This document shows positions 22,873 to 32,071 of a DNA stretch of 64,000 nt, in pieces (the first letter of the stretch is position 1; each line of letters begins with the position of its first letter). The DNA lies in contig NZ_CP040396.1 in the NCBI RefSeq assembly GCF_005577435.1, forward strand, positions 3,228,501-3,292,500, in the 5' to 3' direction. The notes under the pieces are model-generated. The model was not told the origin of the DNA. It searched no databases and was given only the letters and a program-made list of their open reading frames with translations. This stretch comes from Paenibacillus algicola. GTDB taxonomy: Bacteria > Bacillota > Bacilli > Paenibacillales > Paenibacillaceae. A program made the position numbers and the translations under genes.

Positions 22873-23276
22873 ACGTATTCCTCCAATGTGATCGATAAAT
22901 CTGCCTTGATCAGGTTGCCCTCCCGGTCAATGTCAGCCCAGGATTGGGACAGGCTCAGGATCTTCCATTTTCCTTGCCCTAGCGGCTTCCCGCCTACCTG
23001 CAGCAGGAGCACTTTTCCATCGCGCTGATAGACCAGAAGCTTCTCCATTTCTTTCCGGGGGTTCATACCAAGCCGTGCATCCAGTGTCATGGAGAACGAT
23101 ATCGTATCAAGCCCCGGGCCGAGAAACTGGCTGCGGGGCTTATGCAGGTGTATATCATTGCTCCCCCATCTGGCCGAGGAATCGCGCTGGAAATCCCGGA
23201 ATGTGCGCACTTTAATCGGGGTCTTGAACGACGATATGAAGACCACATCCCCCAGTGCTCCAAGCCCTAACTTCAT
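22869..23276 (-). CDS. Phage tail protein, P2 gpU family
   Basis: 135 residues. The beginning (MKLGLGALGDVVFISS) and middle (SFSMTLDARLGMNPRKEMEKL) match the P2 gpU family of tail completion proteins, with a C-terminal beta-rich region (LSLSQSWADIDREG). It overlaps both neighbours by 4 bp. Its position between spike V and gp25 differs from P2, where U follows the tape measure. Confidence 0.82.
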   Translation of the reverse strand: MKLGLGALGDVVFISSFKTPIKVRTFRDFQRDSSARWGSNDIHLHKPRSQFLGPGLDTISFSMTLDARLGMNPRKEMEKLLVYQRDGKVLLLQVGGKPLGQGKWKILSLSQSWADIDREGNLIKADLSITLEEYV

Positions 23277-23686
23277 ATGGTCTCACCGCCTCGCGTTATG
23301 CTGCCTTCAACTGTTAAACTGCCGGTTATGGTCACATCGCCCTCAAGGGATACGCCGCCGGAAGCCTTAACCATGAGCTGTTTGGAGGACCGGTTGTAAT
23401 AGACGTATGAACCGTCCTCAAACCAAACCCCTCTCTGATCCGGAGCGCCCGGAGGGTCATTATCATCGATCACACCAAGACATATCCCATCTGAGATCCC
23501 ATTCGTAAAAAACAAACAGGCCACCTCTTGACCAGGTTCCGGCAGGTCGTTGCTACGTGCCCAACCACCGCGAGAGATGACTGGAAGATCGCCGGAGACT
23601 GCATCTTCAAGGTCTTCAAATACAGCTGTGATCGTGCCGGCAGCCGGACTGGATGTGGAGCATACTCCTGTTCGAAAAACCTTCAT
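23273..23686 (-). CDS. Baseplate spike protein V
   Basis: 137 residues. An OB-fold-like N-terminal part is followed by a repetitive beta-helix tail (GGVSLEGDVTITGSLTVEGSITRGGETI in pieces), as in P2 gpV, the trimeric spike that pierces the envelope. It lacks the long C-terminal needle seen in Gram-negative phages, as is usual for Gram-positive hosts. Confidence 0.85.
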   Translation of the reverse strand: MKVFRTGVCSTSSPAAGTITAVFEDLEDAVSGDLPVISRGGWARSNDLPEPGQEVACLFFTNGISDGICLGVIDDNDPPGAPDQRGVWFEDGSYVYYNRSSKQLMVKASGGVSLEGDVTITGSLTVEGSITRGGETI

Positions 23687-23689
23687 GAT

Positions 23690-24721
23690 TTACCACCCCA
23701 GCACCTTTCTAATTTCAATGTCAGTTTGATAAGGATTCATACCAATACTGTGATGCGCACTCTCAATGATGTACTTACCGTCAAACCTTCCGTATCCCTT
23801 TACATTGACCGTTACACCGGAGGCAATCCGTATATCCCCATCCAGGGTAAATCGTGCCTTGCCGGCCTGTTTATTCTTCTCACGCAGTCTGTTCCGGGCC
23901 AGACGGTTGGCTTCTGCCACAGTCTCAACCCGCTCATTGATTTTAAGGACTGGCAGGCCGGCTGCATTCGACAGGCTGTACTTACCCGTAATAAGCTTCC
24001 CTTTTGTAGGTTTGTACGTGACTATACATGAGCCGTACGCCCGGTTCGTGCTGCTCTCGCTAAAGCCATAAGTGATAATGTTGCTCTCACCTCGGACGAG
24101 ATCGGCGACAGCCGGCTTCTTCTCATATTCAGCCTCGTCAAAAAGCACGAGCTTACCTCCTGATATCTTGGCTGCTATGCCCTCGTCTTTTGCAATATCG
24201 ACCAGAAACGTGAGGTCGGCCTGGTTGGTTTGATCCAGGCGGTCATATGTCGGATTTACAGAGGCCGAGTATACCAAAGAGAGCTTCGCACGGGCCGCGA
24301 TATCTAGGGCGATGGTCTTGAGCTTCACCTTTTCCCAAGCCTTTGTGCGGGGCTCCTGCTGCGCCTGAGCTCCCCCGAGGGGCAGAGCTACAGCCTGCAA
24401 CATTACCTTGTCCGGAGGGCCGTCTATGTCGATGGCATCCACCTCGAAAGTGCCACAGGGCAGCTTCGCCTTCTGACCAGGAATATCCCAATTGACAACC
24501 GTGATCTCAGCGATCAGCTTGTCTCCGAATTCCGGCTTCCAGGCATTTAACCAGTTTGCTTCCCGATCATCCAAGGAGATTGATATGCTGTCCTGATCCC
24601 CGGGCGCTCCGTCCGAGTACGTAAAATCCATCAAATACTTGCTCAAATACTCGGTACCGATTTCCTTGCCGTTATACTTGAGCATGAGATAGGCGTAACG
24701 GCCGTCTACCACGGTTTTCAT
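23690..24721 (-). CDS. Tail hub protein D (phage late control gene D family)
   Basis: 343 residues. Segments such as YSDGAPGDQDSISISLDDRE, ARAKLSLVYS and LTFLVDIAKDEGIAAKI are typical of the gpD/gp27 hub family. This is the baseplate hub component that, in P2, also gave the name late control protein. It overlaps the tail X stop by 4 bp. Confidence 0.9.
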   Translation of the reverse strand: MKTVVDGRYAYLMLKYNGKEIGTEYLSKYLMDFTYSDGAPGDQDSISISLDDREANWLNAWKPEFGDKLIAEITVVNWDIPGQKAKLPCGTFEVDAIDIDGPPDKVMLQAVALPLGGAQAQQEPRTKAWEKVKLKTIALDIAARAKLSLVYSASVNPTYDRLDQTNQADLTFLVDIAKDEGIAAKISGGKLVLFDEAEYEKKPAVADLVRGESNIITYGFSESSTNRAYGSCIVTYKPTKGKLITGKYSLSNAAGLPVLKINERVETVAEANRLARNRLREKNKQAGKARFTLDGDIRIASGVTVNVKGYGRFDGKYIIESAHHSIGMNPYQTDIEIRKVLGW

Positions 24722-24930
24722 GATCCGTCCTCCTGCCGCCAGGGTGGTAAAGTGGAGGCGGATTCGACAGGGATAACCGGCACCTGCAGCAGGACTCCTG
24801 CCGGAAAGATAACCACCTCGGCATAGTCTGGATTAGCATTCATCAACTGGACCATAAATGACTCTTTTCCGGCAACAGAAAAGGCGATACTGTCCCACGT
24901 ATCGCCCTGAATTGTTCTGTAAGTTTTCAT
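24718..24930 (-). CDS. Tail protein X (LysM-like)
   Basis: 70 residues with the gpX/LysM-like start YRTIQGDTWDSIAFSVAG and PDYAEVVIFPAGVLLQVP. In P2-like phages this small protein follows the tape measure and helps assemble the hub. It overlaps both adjoining genes by 4 bp. Confidence 0.9.
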   Translation of the reverse strand: MKTYRTIQGDTWDSIAFSVAGKESFMVQLMNANPDYAEVVIFPAGVLLQVPVIPVESASTLPPWRQEDGS

Positions 24931-27785
24931 TGTGTCATGCTCACCCTCTGTCTATTGCGCTGATATGCGCCTAAATGCGACTCCCACTCTTTCTGCGCAT
25001 CACCGATTACCCTGCGGACCGTTTGCTCATCAGCATTACCCTTAATGACTATTGATGGGCTGTAGATAAATTGACCTCCGCCTGAATCAGACTGATCCAC
25101 TCCAATCATCTTGCCTGTCAAAGCATGGAGATCACGGGAGCGCTGATCTTTACGGATTGGAATAGCCATCTCAGGCCCAGCCTCGCCGAAAATGGAAGGT
25201 TTGTTTGCCAGGCCGCCTTCAGCATACATCTGCATGGACTGCACACCCAGCCGCGGTCCGGCCATATCGCCATACTGTTTCCAATGAACGCCGATGTTGA
25301 TTGTCTTCTCTAATGGCATGTCGGCCATCATCTGATTAAGCTCCATGATCTGCTCTTTGGCTGCATCAACACGTTGTTTCTCTGTTGCACTCAGTTCACC
25401 ATACTTGCCCATCAGCTCATCAATAGGTGCACCAAGATTCAAATTGATCAATGCGACCTGCTTATCATACAGCTCTTGAAAGCTATCTTTGGCATTCGCG
25501 ATGTCTTTCTCTGTGTTCTCAAAACTAATCAGGTTTGATTCGAAAGCCTTTTTAAGGTCCTGTGTTTCGAAAGCCAGATTGGCCCAGTTATTGCCGTAGT
25601 ATCTACCAGTTGCAGCTTCAATTCTATCGGCTAATTCAGAAAGCTTTCTAGCCTGTTCTTCTCCGGTAGTTGTATCAATAATTTTCTGTTGAGCTGTCAA
25701 AAATTCTTGATACTGAACATACGACCTGCGGGCATCCTCATAAGCCTGTTCAAAGCCAGATAAATTCGACGTCAATTCATCGTAATTTTCCTTGAGTTCA
25801 GGCAGCTGAGACTTCTTATCGAGAATCTCTGCGTCAATCTTTCTCTTTTCTCGTTCAAGCTCGGTTGTGTTCAAGCGATTGGCTAGATCAAGTTGGTCCC
25901 GGAAGCTTTCCTTTTTTGCATCCTCGGCTTTGAGAATTTCAGGATTAAGCGCAATGAGCTCTTCCTCAACAATTTTCTGTTTCCTACGCGCCTCAGCGAG
26001 TATAGCAGCCGGCGTAGCTGTGTCGTTGATTTTCTCCTCCAAGCGATCGTACTCACGAATCAGGTTCCTAGTCCTCTTTGTCTGGTGTTCTATGTCTTCA
26101 TAATTATCAAAGACATGTTCCAGATCATCGCCCATGTTGAGCAATTCCTGCCGCGCCTCTTCCTGGTGATTTTTATATGCAATCACCCCTGCCGTCAGAG
26201 CGCCAACCGCACCAACAGCTATCCCAATCGGATTCGAAAGCAGCCCCAGCACTCCGCCGAATTTACCGACTCCCTTTGTGGTATCGAACACTGCTTTACC
26301 GACCTGACCCAAATCCTTTGCGATCCCAACGGTATTTTTCGCAAGCATGGCAGCCGGAACAGCGAGCCCGATAGCTTTAATGACGTCTTTATTATCTTTT
26401 GCCCAAGCTGTCATGTCTTTCAATACCGGCATAAGGTCCTCACCGATCGGGATGATCACCTCATCCATAAGTTCACGACCGAGCACCTTGAGCTCCTGCG
26501 TCAGATTGTCGTATTTGACAGCAGCCATCTCTTCCATAGTTTGTTTCGTCATATCAAACTGCTTGTTGGTTGATCCCAAAGCACCGACGACATCCTTCTC
26601 CAGATCCTCCCACTGGGAGCCAAAGAGCTCAACGCCGAGCTGATTACGGTAAACCGTGTCCTCAATGGTGTTGAGCTCAGTGATGACCCGCTGCATAGCA
26701 TCCTTGCCTTTGATGGCTCCAGATCTCAACTGGTCTAGGATGCCGAATCCTTCACCCAATCTACCGGATAACGTGGTTAGGGTATCTTCGGCGCTCTTTC
26801 CGCCCTTCTGCAGATCCTTGACCATTTCCTTGGCCGTATCGGCGGAGACATGCTTCAGCAGCTCCAAGTATTGCGCAGATTTAGTACCACCTTTGGTTAA
26901 AGCAGCCGTGAAATCCTCGATACCTTCGGGAGCAAACAGCGCAGCCATAGCATCGCTTGTTTTTTCGCTGCCGTCCTGGAGACGGATGTTAAACTCTTTA
27001 ACCGCATCTCCTACTTTATCGAGATTGAAGGCACCTGCTTCCAAGCCGGCAGAAAAGACATCAAACATCTCATTTGCGGAGTATCCAAGTGCTGCAAACT
27101 GAGGTGCATACTCATTTGCGGAGTCTAAGAGCTCCCCGGACTTATCCAGGCCCTGCTGCGCCCCCTGGGCGAGAAGGTTCATGGACTGTTCAGAAGTGAT
27201 GCCAAACTGCCTCATCAAGGTGTCAGAGGTCTTTACAGATTCAGGGATATCAAACCTGAACACGTCCTGCAAAACAATAGCGTTCCTCGTCGTCTGAGCG
27301 AGTTCATCGCCCTGCTGTTTGGTGACATTGCGGGCAGTGATCAAGGCATCCGTGAGGTCATTGACGCCTTCACCGAGGCCTTCGCGGTACATTGACTGTG
27401 AAATTTCTTGCAGCTCTGCCAATTCCTCTGCTGTTGCACCGGTGGCAGCACCTAATTGACCAGACTGTGCATCCAGATCCCCAATTGTAGTGATCATACC
27501 ACCGATAGAATCGGTTAATTTGTCAATAATGGCGTAGGCTCCGGTAAATTGTAGCGTACGTTCGAACACTTGACCAAACTCACGAACATCCTCTTTCAGC
27601 TCACCGAAGGCACCAGATGCCCGGCCTGCATCGCGTGTAATCTCATCAAAGCTCCCGCCTTTACGGAGGGAGTTAAGGTCTTTTTTGAGATCGAGCACAT
27701 CGCTTCCAAGATCGCTAAAGGCTCTCTTTAGTCGGGGGTCGATCTCGCCGTTAAGCTCGAATGACATTTGATATTTCTTCGGCAT
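24927..27785 (-). CDS. Tail tape measure protein
   Basis: 952 residues, the longest gene of the tail. The N-terminal TP901-type core shows GQLGAATGATAEELAELQ and GLEAGAFNLDKVGDAVKEF. A hydrophobic membrane-active stretch follows (LLSNPIGIAVGAVGALTAGVIAY), then long coiled coils. The C-terminal SIFGEAGPEMAIPIRKDQRS is a common tape-measure ending. The length should set tail length. It begins directly after the E+E' stop. Confidence 0.93.
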   Translation of the reverse strand: MPKKYQMSFELNGEIDPRLKRAFSDLGSDVLDLKKDLNSLRKGGSFDEITRDAGRASGAFGELKEDVREFGQVFERTLQFTGAYAIIDKLTDSIGGMITTIGDLDAQSGQLGAATGATAEELAELQEISQSMYREGLGEGVNDLTDALITARNVTKQQGDELAQTTRNAIVLQDVFRFDIPESVKTSDTLMRQFGITSEQSMNLLAQGAQQGLDKSGELLDSANEYAPQFAALGYSANEMFDVFSAGLEAGAFNLDKVGDAVKEFNIRLQDGSEKTSDAMAALFAPEGIEDFTAALTKGGTKSAQYLELLKHVSADTAKEMVKDLQKGGKSAEDTLTTLSGRLGEGFGILDQLRSGAIKGKDAMQRVITELNTIEDTVYRNQLGVELFGSQWEDLEKDVVGALGSTNKQFDMTKQTMEEMAAVKYDNLTQELKVLGRELMDEVIIPIGEDLMPVLKDMTAWAKDNKDVIKAIGLAVPAAMLAKNTVGIAKDLGQVGKAVFDTTKGVGKFGGVLGLLSNPIGIAVGAVGALTAGVIAYKNHQEEARQELLNMGDDLEHVFDNYEDIEHQTKRTRNLIREYDRLEEKINDTATPAAILAEARRKQKIVEEELIALNPEILKAEDAKKESFRDQLDLANRLNTTELEREKRKIDAEILDKKSQLPELKENYDELTSNLSGFEQAYEDARRSYVQYQEFLTAQQKIIDTTTGEEQARKLSELADRIEAATGRYYGNNWANLAFETQDLKKAFESNLISFENTEKDIANAKDSFQELYDKQVALINLNLGAPIDELMGKYGELSATEKQRVDAAKEQIMELNQMMADMPLEKTINIGVHWKQYGDMAGPRLGVQSMQMYAEGGLANKPSIFGEAGPEMAIPIRKDQRSRDLHALTGKMIGVDQSDSGGGQFIYSPSIVIKGNADEQTVRRVIGDAQKEWESHLGAYQRNRQRVSMTQ

Positions 27786-27787
27786 AT

Positions 27788-27970
27788 CTATCCCCCTCCC
27801 TTTCGAGCTTTTTCTTCATCGTAAAATTCTTTAGCAGCCGCATGCCATTCGAAAAGCAACCAGATCGGTGTGCTCATCCAATATGAGACATCGCCTTTCA
27901 TGGCTCGTGATAGCCCTATCGAGATTTTCATAAGACTGCGAATAGGGTTATCCGCTAAACCAAACCGTTC
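27788..27970 (-). CDS. E' extension of the tail assembly chaperone, reached by -1 frameshift
   Basis: After the slippery site the -1 frame is open to 27788 and reads ERFGLADNPIRSLMKISIG, then MKGDVSYWMSTPIWLLFEWHAAAKEF and ends KARKGGG. It is not preceded by a ribosome site, though an ATG lies at 27931. Fused to E it gives a 172-residue E+E' protein. In P2 the fusion product acts with gpE as chaperone for the tape measure, which starts 3 bp downstream here. Confidence 0.85.
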   Translation of the reverse strand, partial: ERFGLADNPIRSLMKISIGLSRAMKGDVSYWMSTPIWLLFEWHAAAKEFYDEEKARKGGG

Positions 27971-28305
27971 AAAAAATCTTTTGCAGCACCTGTCACTTTC
28001 AGGAAGTCGCGTGCAGTGAGTTTTTTGAGCATTAACGGATTCACACCTGATGCTTTGGCAGCCACGACAGCGTGATAGCCCGGATGCTCTGTTTTATATT
28101 TCACAAAAACATTCTTCTGACCCGCGATGAAATCCATAAAATCCGATTCAATGGCCATAATGTCATCACCGGACAAACCGTCAAAATCAAGCGTCAGTTC
28201 TTTGTATTCCGTATCTTCCCAAGTAATAGCCCGGGACAGCTTAATCGCTGTTCCGGCCGTTTGGATTTCTTCCAGATTTTCTGTCCTTGCGACTACATCA
28301 CTCAT
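27955..28305 (-). CDS. Tail assembly chaperone E (P2 gpE / Mu gp41 family)
   Basis: 116 residues from the ATG 8 bp after GGGAG. The sequence IKLSRAITWEDTEYKELTLDFDGLSGDDIMAIE and VNPLMLKKLTARDFLKVTG is typical of the E/41/14 tail chaperone family. Its last codons (AAA GAT TTT TTG AAC) contain the shift site. It sits between tube and tape measure, as expected. Confidence 0.9.
   Translation of the reverse strand: MSDVVARTENLEEIQTAGTAIKLSRAITWEDTEYKELTLDFDGLSGDDIMAIESDFMDFIAGQKNVFVKYKTEHPGYHAVVAAKASGVNPLMLKKLTARDFLKVTGAAKDFLNGLV
27970..27976 (-). other. Programmed -1 frameshift slippery site T6G
   Basis: On the minus strand TTTTTTG is read in the E frame as (GA)T TTT TTG, a proper X XXY YYZ heptamer. 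It is the same T6G type described for phage P2 gene E. The E' frame is exactly the -1 frame and is open from here to 27788. Confidence 0.85.
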
Positions 28306-28325
28306 AATTAATTCTCCCTTCTTAT

Positions 28326-28850
28326 TTAGGCCAAGCCCAGCGCTTTTCTTACGTCCAGCAGAGCATCTTTTCCATTGATCCGGCAAATGTAATTGAATTT
28401 GTCGAGCTCAAAAACCGCTTGGCCATCGATGAAGATTTTGAGGTATGTCGCCTCGATTGTATTTGTTGTGCCGGTAGTTGCATTTTGCGCAAGGGTTCCA
28501 AGGTCGAGGCTTTTGCTGAAGCCGCGAACCACCACTTTAATCGCTCTGGTTACCACGCTGCTTCTTGAGTTATCGAATTCGCTGAAAGCACCACGGATCT
28601 CTAACCCTTTAAAATCGGGACTCACCATGTCAAATGCCTCTTTATTAATTGTCCGCCAGGCGATCCCTACCTCTAACGATCCATAATGACCTTGAGAAGG
28701 AAGATCGACTTCTCCTAAAATAGACGCCCCGGACACTGTTGATGTCAGAGGCGTTAAATTCGGGAGGGTGATATCACCTGTTGCGAAGTTATTATTGCTC
28801 CCTTCCGGGAAAACAGATAAACCTTCGACCTTGATCGGAATAGTTTTCAT
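28326..28850 (-). CDS. Major tail tube protein (P2 FII family)
   Basis: 174 residues. Motifs such as EVDLPSQGHYGSLEVGIAWRT and KFNYICRINGKDALLDVRKALG at the C-terminus identify the contractile-phage tube protein. It forms the inner tube within the sheath. The spacing to the sheath gene (15 bp) suggests joint expression at high level. Confidence 0.93.
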   Translation of the reverse strand: MKTIPIKVEGLSVFPEGSNNNFATGDITLPNLTPLTSTVSGASILGEVDLPSQGHYGSLEVGIAWRTINKEAFDMVSPDFKGLEIRGAFSEFDNSRSSVVTRAIKVVVRGFSKSLDLGTLAQNATTGTTNTIEATYLKIFIDGQAVFELDKFNYICRINGKDALLDVRKALGLA

Positions 28851-28864
28851 GAAGTTAAGCCTCC

Positions 28865-30304
28865 TTAAGCCGCTGTCAAAGCAGCCAGATATGATACGTC
28901 GTAAGCGACGACAAATTCGATTTCTTGAGCCATGGAAGGCGGAGTAATAAAGATGCGATAGACCATTTTTCCGGCACCAAGCTGATCGTCCGGGTTATCA
29001 GCGGCGAGGAATTCCACACGGCCGCCGAGCAGATACCCTGCACCAACCAGACCATTAAGCCAGACATTCGCTCCATCCGCGATCGATTCGAGCAGGCGGC
29101 GATTAAGCGGATTGTCCACCTGCTGCCAGTGCCGCAACACGAGCTGGTTTTTGATAAAAGAGAACATCCGCCGCACAGGGATGAATGTACGCTGTGCATC
29201 CGTGTACTCCGGATATGCTCCCGTGTAGTTGCCCCACGCCCTGAATCCATCCGTCCAGCGGATGCCGGTGACAATGCCATTGGCGTTCAGCGCATTAGCC
29301 TGGTCGTACGGGATCCGGACGGCTGTTCCATCTTTGTACAGCAGGCCGTCAGCAGTGATAGGCTGATTCGATGGAGTCTGATAAGGCACGCCTTCGTTCA
29401 GGGCATCCGTTGCCACCATAGCTGCTGTGACCAGCGTGGACATGTGGTAAACGCGGCCCTTATATGAGGCCATCGGGTAGGCATTGGTTTGGAGGTGGCT
29501 GATATATCCGTTATCCTCTTTCCACGACGCAGCGTCCACGTATTTCAGGCTTGCGTCCATATCCGTGACCACATGAGCCTCAAACAGGCCGTTAATCCCC
29601 TGAGCTTTGGCCACCATGACCGCAGCTACTACAGGATCATCCGACCAGCCAGGTGCAACGATCAAGTTTGGCACGAATGATGTCTCAAGGAACACGTCCT
29701 CGATCAGCTCCAGCCCTGTTCTGTCACCAGTCAGTGCGTCCGTGCCGCCGATGATCCGGCTGGCCGTCACATTGGATGGCTTCAGAGCGCTGTATCCGAC
29801 CTGCAGGGATGTGGTCCCCGCCGGAATCGCGCCGCCGCTTACGATGGCAATCACCAGCTTACCAGCAGCGTTGAAGGTCAGCGTATAGTCAGTGCCTTGT
29901 ACAAACGTCGTGGAGCCGTCTGCCACCGTCACAGAGTCCTTCAGCACGCCCTCTGTGTCGATTGTGTGCATGCCATCCTTAAACGTTGCTGCAGCCGCTG
30001 GCACTGCCTCTACGTCCGTCACATCCAGGACATTCACAAAGGCAACTGGTCCCTGCTCCGAGTCAACAAAATGAGCGTGGGCAGCCTCGCAGAGCGTGAA
30101 GGACTCCCAATCATCGGAATAGCCCAGCTTGGTGCGGAAATCGTCCAGATTCTTAGCAAGAATGACCTTATTCACCGCTCCGGCAGGGTTCGCGACCTGG
30201 TTGATCGGGGCCGTGCCGAAATAAATAGGCAGCGTGTTCGTCTGAACGACCGCTGCCTTCGGTTGAAACACCTCTTTGGCTTTTACACCGTGAAATTCAG
30301 CCAT
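28865..30304 (-). CDS. Tail sheath protein (P2 FI family)
   Basis: 479 residues. The N-terminus has the usual FHGVKAKEVFQ, and the C-terminal third (GFRAWGNYTG, FIPVRRMFSFIKNQLVLRHW) is the conserved sheath core that contracts around the tube. A variable central insertion (approximately residues 110-230) is rich in beta strands. The length and neighbours are normal. Confidence 0.95.
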   Translation of the reverse strand: MAEFHGVKAKEVFQPKAAVVQTNTLPIYFGTAPINQVANPAGAVNKVILAKNLDDFRTKLGYSDDWESFTLCEAAHAHFVDSEQGPVAFVNVLDVTDVEAVPAAAATFKDGMHTIDTEGVLKDSVTVADGSTTFVQGTDYTLTFNAAGKLVIAIVSGGAIPAGTTSLQVGYSALKPSNVTASRIIGGTDALTGDRTGLELIEDVFLETSFVPNLIVAPGWSDDPVVAAVMVAKAQGINGLFEAHVVTDMDASLKYVDAASWKEDNGYISHLQTNAYPMASYKGRVYHMSTLVTAAMVATDALNEGVPYQTPSNQPITADGLLYKDGTAVRIPYDQANALNANGIVTGIRWTDGFRAWGNYTGAYPEYTDAQRTFIPVRRMFSFIKNQLVLRHWQQVDNPLNRRLLESIADGANVWLNGLVGAGYLLGGRVEFLAADNPDDQLGAGKMVYRIFITPPSMAQEIEFVVAYDVSYLAALTAA

Positions 30305-30306
30305 GG

Positions 30307-30636
30307 TTAAACTCCTTTCATCGACAGGGCAGCATGATTCAATGCCGTGCCCGTCTTTCTGATTTGTTTTAAGGACTCCTGCAGGGTAACCACCGGCACA
30401 AACAGCGCTCTGATATGTGGATAATCTGTGTACAACGGTTTGAGATACGCCGGATGCCCGCCAAGGAACACCTGATTTGTCCTAAGACTAATCCCGTTCT
30501 TGCGGATGGATGGCCCGATGTACATCAACTGCACCGGCTTATCAGCAGCTGCTGGAGCCTCTGGAGCAGATGCCGCCGTAATGTCTTGCTGTTCCTGCTC
30601 TTGTTGCTCCTTGTCTCGTTCTCTTTTAGTAGCCAT
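30307..30636 (-). CDS. Structural protein of unknown role with YIGPS-type domain
   Basis: 109 residues. After a Glu/Gln/Ala-rich N-terminal tail comes a compact domain, QLMYIGPSIRKNGISLRTNQVFLGGHPAYLKPL, then IRALFVPVVTL. The same domain pattern opens the protein at 41952-42683, which implies duplication or a shared binding partner. It lies between the tail terminator-like gene and the sheath gene. No function is known. Confidence 0.7.
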   Translation of the reverse strand: MATKRERDKEQQEQEQQDITAASAPEAPAAADKPVQLMYIGPSIRKNGISLRTNQVFLGGHPAYLKPLYTDYPHIRALFVPVVTLQESLKQIRKTGTALNHAALSMKGV

Positions 30637-31141
30637 TCTTCCATACCTCCTGTTCGATTGATGGCATTTCCCATGTAGTGGTCATATAGCCCGTCCAGTA
30701 GGGATCCGCTTGTTCTTCATGAAACCCCATGGAGAGTGGAAGCGATAATCGTGCCGGCCACCCTTCATATGTCTCGCGTAAAAAAGAGGCTCGAACAAAT
30801 TCCATGAGATGCAGAACATCCATGTATCCATCCGGCCCCAATCCCTCGCAACCAAATATAAAGTCCATGTTTAACGTGCGATACCCTTCATCGTTATCCT
30901 CAGCTGGCCCGAGAAAAACGACGGATATATACGGCCATCGCTCGTCTCGTTCCTCCGGTAATGTGGTTTCCGCTGGTTGAATATCTGTGCCGTAGTCATT
31001 TTCCTCGTATTCCGGAGTTGCCCGCGCAGGAAGATCAACTAGATATATGTTTAAAGGCAACCGTAGTGGACCAAGGAACATATCCTTTGTAATCTCCTGC
31101 AAGTACCGCTGCAGATGTTTCATCAGCAAACTCGGTGTCAC
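30626..31141 (-). CDS. Putative tail terminator/completion protein
   Basis: 171 residues. The layout (MTPSLLMKHLQRYLQEIT; then RWPYISVVFLGPAEDN and RTLNMDFIFGCEGLG) suits tail terminators: alpha/beta proteins that cap the tube and join it to the head. The position between minor tail Z and the sheath gene agrees. The name is an inference from position. Confidence 0.6.
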   Translation of the reverse strand: MTPSLLMKHLQRYLQEITKDMFLGPLRLPLNIYLVDLPARATPEYEENDYGTDIQPAETTLPEERDERWPYISVVFLGPAEDNDEGYRTLNMDFIFGCEGLGPDGYMDVLHLMEFVRASFLRETYEGWPARLSLPLSMGFHEEQADPYWTGYMTTTWEMPSIEQEVWKNGY

Positions 31142-31704
31142 GTATTCAGCCTCCCTAAAGTACGGTAAAGTTCATGTGGCAGGCGCTTTTCCATTTCCTC
31201 ACCAAACACCTGCTGAACGTGTTCCCGGACCTCTTCACTGCCCACCATTGAAGGTACCGCTGGTCCTCGCAGTTCCTTGATTGGTAGCCGTTTCTTCCCT
31301 ACCCGCTCAAATACTCCTGTATGACTTCCAGCTGTCGTAATAAAGGCACCCGGGATCGGCTTCTTGGCTCCTCCCCGGTAGACCGCAGCCTTTAAGAACT
31401 TCGGTGCTCGCTTAAGCTTGCGCTTGGGAGTTACACCGAATTTGATCAGGGGGATATTATGGCCTCGCGAAGTCAAAGTGGCTTGAAGGTTGTTTCCGAA
31501 TGCCTTTTTGATTCGAATAGTCTCGACAACTTCCTTCTGCTTGACCAAATACCGTTCCCGGGTCTTTCTCCCGGCTTCTGTCTTTGAACGCTGCGTGGCC
31601 CGGTTAAGGCTGGACAAGACCGCCTTGCGAACAGCCTTGTCCATTTGCTTCAGTGACCGATTGACCTGCTGAAAGTTGTCCTTAACATCGATAAAATTAC
31701 TCAT
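31138..31704 (-). CDS. Minor tail protein Z-like
   Basis: 188 residues and strongly basic. The N-terminal helix (VRKAVLSSLNRATQRSKTEAGRKTRERY) and the later GVTPKRKLKRAPKFLKAAVYRGG match the prophage minor tail protein Z family, which completes the tail end near the head. It overlaps both neighbours by 4 bp. Confidence 0.8.
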   Translation of the reverse strand: MSNFIDVKDNFQQVNRSLKQMDKAVRKAVLSSLNRATQRSKTEAGRKTRERYLVKQKEVVETIRIKKAFGNNLQATLTSRGHNIPLIKFGVTPKRKLKRAPKFLKAAVYRGGAKKPIPGAFITTAGSHTGVFERVGKKRLPIKELRGPAVPSMVGSEEVREHVQQVFGEEMEKRLPHELYRTLGRLNT

Positions 31705-32057
31705 GGCCGCTTACCGTTTGCCTCGAGGACGATCTTCAGGATGCCCGTGTCGTTGGAGACGCCCTTGACCGTATACCGCATAAAGTCCAAATAAAAATAC
31801 TGGTCAACCCTTGGGGTATACACCAGTACATCGGGATCGATATGGATAATGACATTGTGGGCGGAAACCCCATCAGCGCTCTGAATCGGCTTGCCGTCCA
31901 GAGTAAACTTCTCGACGATCATCTCCAGCTGCCGGTCTTTTTGGCCGGTTTGTTTAGCATCGTTTGTATAGGTCGTTACCGTGTGGATCTCGGCGAATTC
32001 ATTCGAGTTCATGAAGGTCAGTTGGACATCCTTCGCCATCTGCTCTCGAAGGTTCAT
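31701..32057 (-). CDS. Putative head-tail connector protein
   Basis: 118 residues and beta-rich (EMIVEKFTLDGKPIQ, NVIIHIDPDVLVYTPRVDQYFYLD, LKIVLEANGKRP). It occupies the place of the head-tail joining proteins between capsid genes and minor tail Z. I cannot assign a named family. Confidence 0.6.
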   Translation of the reverse strand: MNLREQMAKDVQLTFMNSNEFAEIHTVTTYTNDAKQTGQKDRQLEMIVEKFTLDGKPIQSADGVSAHNVIIHIDPDVLVYTPRVDQYFYLDFMRYTVKGVSNDTGILKIVLEANGKRP

Positions 32058-32071
32058 AGCCTCTCACCGCC

